DNA of 64,000 bases, taken from positions 1 to 64,000 of the forward strand of contig JAEEQB010000015.1 in NCBI GenBank assembly GCA_016285075.1. Direction: 5' to 3'. This stretch comes from Prevotella sp. Its GTDB lineage: Bacteria > Bacteroidota > Bacteroidia > Bacteroidales > Bacteroidaceae. Made by a program: the position numbers and the translations under genes. Position 1 is the first letter of the stretch; every line of letters starts with the position of its first letter. The notes under the pieces were generated by a model, which worked only from the letters and a program-made list of their open reading frames with translations, made no database searches and was not told the DNA's origin. This document shows positions 59,745-64,000 of the stretch, one piece after another.

Positions 59745-60661
59745 CAGATCTGGCAACACAGCAACAGACAATACGGCAAGGTGAGATTGTGATGTATCAG
59801 CCTGACGAGACTATCCGACTGGAAGTGCGGTTGGAGAATGACACTGTGTGGCTGAACCGTCAACAATTGGCACAACTTTTTGGACGTGATGTTAAAACAA
59901 TAGGTAAGCATATCACCAATGCCCTTAAAGAAGAATTAAGGGAAGTCTCAACTGTCGCAAAATTTGCGATAGTTCAAATGGAAGGAAATAGAGAAGTTAC
60001 TCGTACCATAGAGTTCTACAATTTGGATATGGTTATCTCTGTTGGATACAGAGTGAAGTCAGAGAAAGGTATCGAATTTCGAATCTGGGCTAATAAGGTT
60101 ATTAAAGAATATCTTCTTCATGGTTATGCAGTTAATCAGCAATTGATGCGGATGGAACAGCGGCTTGATGAAAAACTCGATGCCCAACAGAACCAGATAA
60201 GGGTGATAGAATCAACCCTCTCAGACCATCAGGAGAAAATAAACTTCTTCGTTCGAACGAATCAGCCTCCTGTGGAAGGTGTACTTTTCGAGGGTCAGAT
60301 ATTCGATGCATACAAATTGGTGGAAGCACTCATAAAGTCTGCCAAGCGAGAGATTATTTTGATAGACAATTATATTGATGCCACGATTTTCGACCTGCTT
60401 GAAAAGCGGGAACAAGGCGTGGATGCAACAATATATACCGAACATGCTGGTCAGTCGTTGCAACATTTGCAGCAACTTTACCAGCAGCAATATGGACGAA
60501 ACATAGAGGTGAAGGAGTACAACAGCCGTTTCCACGACCGTTTCCTTATTCTCGACGAAGCTCTCTATCATTTTGGAGCATCATTCAAGGATCTTGGTAA
60601 GCGCCTCTTTGCCTTTGAACTGATGGGAATAGACAAATCGATAATTCTAAGTCAATTGTAA
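59741..60661 (+). CDS. RhuM-family/phospholipase-D-like fusion protein
   Basis: A 306-residue protein. The N-terminal half matches the RhuM family: TIRLEVRLENDTVWLNRQQL, QLFGRDVKTIGKHITNALKE, VTRTIEFYNLDMVISVGYRV and EFRIWANKVIKEYLLHGYAV. The C-terminal third resembles a phospholipase-D-type phosphodiesterase (IKSAKREIILIDNYIDATIF, then RFHDRFLILDEALYHFGAS), although the usual HxK is seen here as HDRF, so catalysis is doubtful. The start overlaps the preceding stop by 4 nt (ATGA). The gene lies between direct repeats and may be a recent insertion. RhuM proteins are phage- and island-linked, with unclear function. Confidence 0.75.
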   Translation: MTDLATQQQTIRQGEIVMYQPDETIRLEVRLENDTVWLNRQQLAQLFGRDVKTIGKHITNALKEELREVSTVAKFAIVQMEGNREVTRTIEFYNLDMVISVGYRVKSEKGIEFRIWANKVIKEYLLHGYAVNQQLMRMEQRLDEKLDAQQNQIRVIESTLSDHQEKINFFVRTNQPPVEGVLFEGQIFDAYKLVEALIKSAKREIILIDNYIDATIFDLLEKREQGVDATIYTEHAGQSLQHLQQLYQQQYGRNIEVKEYNSRFHDRFLILDEALYHFGASFKDLGKRLFAFELMGIDKSIILSQL

Positions 60662-60679
60662 GTAAAAGATATGATACAA

Positions 60680-60708
60680 GATATGAACAAGACACTGACA
60701 AGGTTATT
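60680..60708 (+). repeat. 29-bp direct repeat, right copy
   Basis: This is the native copy: it contains ATG at 60683 and the first eight codons of the following secreted-protein gene. Recombination between the two copies would delete the RhuM gene. Confidence 0.9.
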
Positions 60709-63700
60709 CACCATAGCTCTGCTGATGATGGTCAGCATGGGCTCTTGGGCAGAGGTCAAAATAGATCTCGGAGGAAAAGATAACAAAGGCGTATATGAAG
60801 GTGGTACTATCACTGCCAAACAGAGCGAAGCGAAGGACGGCAAGGTCACCGTCACTCTGACTGTCACCCCAGCCAACGGCTATACCATCACGAAGAAAGA
60901 CATCACCGTCGTTGCCACACTCGCTTCTTCACCCTCCCGTCCCAATGCCCGCCGCAATGCGCCGGAAATCAGCGGCACGCTCGACCTCGATGGCAAAGAC
61001 CCTGCCGACCTCTCCAAATCCCGAGACTACACCGTCACCGTCGATGCCAACCTCGGCGTCTGGGTGAAGGAGGCTAAGTTTACAGAAAACGGACGGAAAG
61101 AAGGTGAAAACGACTTTTCGGGAACGTATTATATTGGTAGTGTTGGCTATAAAGAAGCAAATACGACAACTAACTATTACCTTTGTCCTACGGAAGGATG
61201 GTGCTACTACAAGGCTACTAATGACTTTACGGGAACAGATAATGGCATGCCGTTCCTCACCACCTATCAATGTCGAGACGGTGTCTATGATGTCAGGAAG
61301 GCCATATGGGTCATAGAGAAAAGCGGTGAAACAGAATACTACACCATCAAACGTGCCCTCGACGGCAAATACATCGTGTTCAACGGGCAAATACGCACGA
61401 CGTCGAACAGCGACCGCATGCGCGTTCACGTTGAGGCAATGGATACCCCCGACGACAATGCGCTGTTTAAACTCGAACCCAGCGGCACGGCTTTCCATAT
61501 CAAGCCCAAGAATGCATCTAGCGACCGCTACCTGACGACCAACGCTGGCAACAAGTCCTCTTTGAAGGGAGAGTCGCCCAAGGGCAACGGCCCTACTGGC
61601 TTCACCAATACGTCGGGTATCATCGGAACATACACAATCAGTGACGACGGTAACAACAACTATTATCTGGAAGAAGCCATCTTGCCACCTACGTTCACTC
61701 TCAATGCCGACGGAACGGTAACGCTATCTTCTGAAAGTGGTACAACCATCTACTATACCACCGACGGCATGACACCAACGGCTGGAAGCACTGCGTATAC
61801 AGCAGCTATTCAAGTCACCAGTACTATGACAAGCATCAAAGCGATTGCCATCCGGACTAGTGACAATAAGGCATCAGATGCCGTCACACTGCCTTTGCAC
61901 ACCTATACCTACAACATTGTAAACAAGTCAGGCGACATTGCCATCAAGCAAGTTGTAAAGCAGGCTGAGGGGAAAGCGCTGGGCAGCATGGCTGACATAC
62001 CTGCCGACATCCGAAGTCCCTATCTCATAGGTGAGACTGTGACGTTCTATTCATTCGATGAAGCATTCACATCAGCCGAACAACTCACTGACGAGGTAAA
62101 GATTAGCGCCACGCCACAAGATGATGCCAATATCTACGTGACATACACCACCGACCATCTCTCGGAGAAGTTCTTGAGACTGCGTGGAGCGCGTGCCTTC
62201 AACATAGTGACGAATGGTGAATACGCCTACGACAACGGTGGTACTTTGGCATACGACAATGTCGAAGCCAATAAAACGCAGCCAAGCCACCTCTGGAATA
62301 TTAGCGGCGGCGATCCCTATGCCGTGCAAATTGATAATCTCGGCACTGGCAAATACCTTGTATCTCCCACAATGCCTACACTCTCGTTAGCAGCGACTGC
62401 TACAAACAATTTCATCCTGATGGAGGAAAGTGCCGCTGCTGATGCAGGCTCCGAGTCGGTGAGGCTGATGAAAGCCACGGGCACTGAAGACATTGTTGTG
62501 ACGAAAGCAGAATTTCAGGCCAGCCCGGTGAACATCACTACCAAATACAATCTCATTGACAAGGCCGGCAAGCTTATTCAGGGAAATATTGAGAGTGAAT
62601 CGTCAGAGTTAGGACTGCCCGACGAGTGGCGCAGCCCCTTGGTGTCGAAGTATCATTATTACAGCACGGCTGGCCTGTCAGGTGAAACTTACAGTCCAAT
62701 TGGCGAAGAAATCACCAGTCCTTTTGAAGCGGGCGCTGATGGTAATATTTATGTGACTTACGATGTAAGTGACGCCATCGACCTTGATGGCCGCAATAGT
62801 CTCAGAATTGATGGCAAGGAAAACAAAACCTACATGCTGAGGTATCTGAATGGTGAGAAGTTTTATCAGGAAAATGGCGAGGATGATGTGATGGATGGTT
62901 CAGATACCAGACCTGCAGAGTTACGACAGGCTGTTTATCCATATAGTAATGGTGATGCTGCTCTATATGTCTATGGACCTGAGCGTTGGAATCAACAACT
63001 GGCTAGTGGAGCCAGCACTCGTTCACGTTGGTTGTGGCTCATAGAACCTGCCAACAATCCCGCAACTAAGGCAGATCTTGATCCATACCATGTTCTCATC
63101 TCGTCAAATCAGACACAGACGAACTATAAACCTGGTGATGTTGTTTTAAATTATTACCATTCCTATTTTCGCACCTATCAACCCGACGGATACGACAAAA
63201 TTGTTACTGGTGTTACTAATGACAACCCCAAAACCACAGGTGGAGCTGAAACAGACCCCGCCAACAACAGCTTAGCTACAGAATACATGATTCTTGGCAC
63301 ATTAAGCCAAAGCCGATTGGTCACTCTTCATCCTGTGCCCTTGGACAGCGACCATGATGGCACTCCTGAGTCAAACGAACGGCGGACTATCAATAGTTTT
63401 GAGATGTACTGGAAAAACAACCCGACAATACAAGGAAACCCTGACCATACTCCTATGCCAATACCGGGAGTGCTATCGGAAGGAAACAAAGTGACAACCG
63501 AAGGCCGTGGAATACCTCTTAACTCTCAGCAAAAAGCAGAAATAGAGAACCATAAAGGTTATGGATGGCATGTCTATCAAGAATGGGCCAACTCCGCAGC
63601 ATGGGTGAATAATGGCGACGGAACTACAGGCAAGAAATACCTGAATGAGGAGCATGTGTTCCAAACAATCAACATGGGGGCTACAGGCGAATTCGTGTTT

Positions 63701-64000
63701 GAAGCCGTAACCCTTGTGCCGCAGGTCATTCTTCTTGACCAGCATGGATGGGAAATCATGCGCGTGCCCCTTTCCAACACAACAAAACTAAAGGAATACA
63801 ACAGCCCGATGGTTGATGAATACCAATGGTATTCAACCTCTTATAAGATTCCGGGCTACCACAAGTATACCGTCAGTGGAACTCCCGCACACGTAAGTAG
63901 ATCTATTACTGAAGTCCCAAGCGGCGACACCGACTTCTACGTCACTTATACCGTGAAGCCTGAGTATGCCAACGCCTATACGGGGGCTGCGACATCCGAT
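60683..64000 (+). CDS. Large secreted repeat-domain protein, partial (runs off the window)
   Basis: At least 1,106 residues, with no stop before the window edge. The signal peptide reads MNKTLTRLFTIALLMMVSMG (cut near SWAE). The first 120 residues (GGTITAKQSEAKDGKVTVTL, TVTPANGYTITKKDITVVAT) match the N-terminal module of the 55953 protein. Residues 350-397 look like a chitobiase/hexosaminidase C-terminal domain (TIYYTTDGMTPTAGSTAY). Further on, repeated YVTYT-type strands (DANIYVTYTTDHLSEKF, DGNIYVTYDVSDAIDL, DTDFYVTYTVKPEYAN) recur about every 200-400 residues, each probably a copy of one surface domain. A T9SS tail is expected beyond the window. Confidence 0.75.
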   Translation, partial: MNKTLTRLFTIALLMMVSMGSWAEVKIDLGGKDNKGVYEGGTITAKQSEAKDGKVTVTLTVTPANGYTITKKDITVVATLASSPSRPNARRNAPEISGTLDLDGKDPADLSKSRDYTVTVDANLGVWVKEAKFTENGRKEGENDFSGTYYIGSVGYKEANTTTNYYLCPTEGWCYYKATNDFTGTDNGMPFLTTYQCRDGVYDVRKAIWVIEKSGETEYYTIKRALDGKYIVFNGQIRTTSNSDRMRVHVEAMDTPDDNALFKLEPSGTAFHIKPKNASSDRYLTTNAGNKSSLKGESPKGNGPTGFTNTSGIIGTYTISDDGNNNYYLEEAILPPTFTLNADGTVTLSSESGTTIYYTTDGMTPTAGSTAYTAAIQVTSTMTSIKAIAIRTSDNKASDAVTLPLHTYTYNIVNKSGDIAIKQVVKQAEGKALGSMADIPADIRSPYLIGETVTFYSFDEAFTSAEQLTDEVKISATPQDDANIYVTYTTDHLSEKFLRLRGARAFNIVTNGEYAYDNGGTLAYDNVEANKTQPSHLWNISGGDPYAVQIDNLGTGKYLVSPTMPTLSLAATATNNFILMEESAAADAGSESVRLMKATGTEDIVVTKAEFQASPVNITTKYNLIDKAGKLIQGNIESESSELGLPDEWRSPLVSKYHYYSTAGLSGETYSPIGEEITSPFEAGADGNIYVTYDVSDAIDLDGRNSLRIDGKENKTYMLRYLNGEKFYQENGEDDVMDGSDTRPAELRQAVYPYSNGDAALYVYGPERWNQQLASGASTRSRWLWLIEPANNPATKADLDPYHVLISSNQTQTNYKPGDVVLNYYHSYFRTYQPDGYDKIVTGVTNDNPKTTGGAETDPANNSLATEYMILGTLSQSRLVTLHPVPLDSDHDGTPESNERRTINSFEMYWKNNPTIQGNPDHTPMPIPGVLSEGNKVTTEGRGIPLNSQQKAEIENHKGYGWHVYQEWANSAAWVNNGDGTTGKKYLNEEHVFQTINMGATGEFVFEAVTLVPQVILLDQHGWEIMRVPLSNTTKLKEYNSPMVDEYQWYSTSYKIPGYHKYTVSGTPAHVSRSITEVPSGDTDFYVTYTVKPEYANAYTGAATSD

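Overview
The window reads as a chromosome segment from a Bacteroidales bacterium, most likely Prevotella/Segatella or a close relative. The signs are promoters of the Bacteroidetes type (TTTG, about 19-20 nt, TAnnTTTG), fimbrillin-type lipoproteins, C-terminal sorting tails like those of type IX secretion (T9SS) cargo, an alpha2-type glycyl-tRNA synthetase, and the yceD-rpmF-fabH-era cluster. No species can be fixed from sequence reading alone.

Layout. (1) 1-4.5 kb: an insertion-sequence end, then a restriction-modification pair (methylase plus PD-(D/E)XK-like nuclease) on the minus strand, bounded on both sides by decayed 3' ends of a second methylase family. (2) 4.5-10.9 kb: one small conserved gene, then an AT-rich operon of five tightly packed plus-strand genes: a 102-aa protein, a two-helix membrane protein, a 689-aa membrane-anchored protein, a 640-aa protein with an RNxxxH HEPN-type motif, and a UPF0489/arginase-fold protein. 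This operon, next to the restriction-modification locus, is the best candidate here for an undescribed system, probably phage defence. (3) 11.1-28.9 kb: ordinary core genes: tRNA-Asn, upp, an arabinofuranosidase pair (GH51, GH127), tyrS, tRNA-Val, an acyl-CoA ligase with its XRE-cupin regulator, glyS, an FKBP lipoprotein, a retropepsin-like protease, a lipoprotein, era, fabH, rpmF and yceD. (4) 28.9-29.8 kb: an 850-bp gene-free block rich in short repeats and palindromes. (5) 29.8-57.4 kb: a long plus-strand surface-structure locus: a DUF3575 protein, four related large fimbrillin-like lipoproteins, a Mfa2/FimB-like protein, two more fimbrillin-like proteins, a giant protein of about 3,990 aa with some 35 YGG-type repeats, and a smaller secreted protein. 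An AAA-ATPase/nuclease cassette sits inside this run. The block ends at a strong terminator, just after a 172-bp miniature element. (6) 57.6-64 kb: a repeat-rich gap, a decayed AAA-ATPase/nuclease gene, a RhuM-phospholipase-D-like fusion bracketed by a 29-bp direct repeat, and the start of another large secreted protein that runs off the window.

The fimbrillin-like set probably builds or decorates a surface fibre: lipoprotein precursors are exported and lipidated, a Mfa2/FimB-like subunit anchors, and the giant protein and its downstream partner are exported with C-terminal sorting signals. The regions around 0-11 kb and 57-61 kb carry the marks of horizontal exchange (IS ends, decayed genes, direct repeats), whereas 11-29 kb looks stable.
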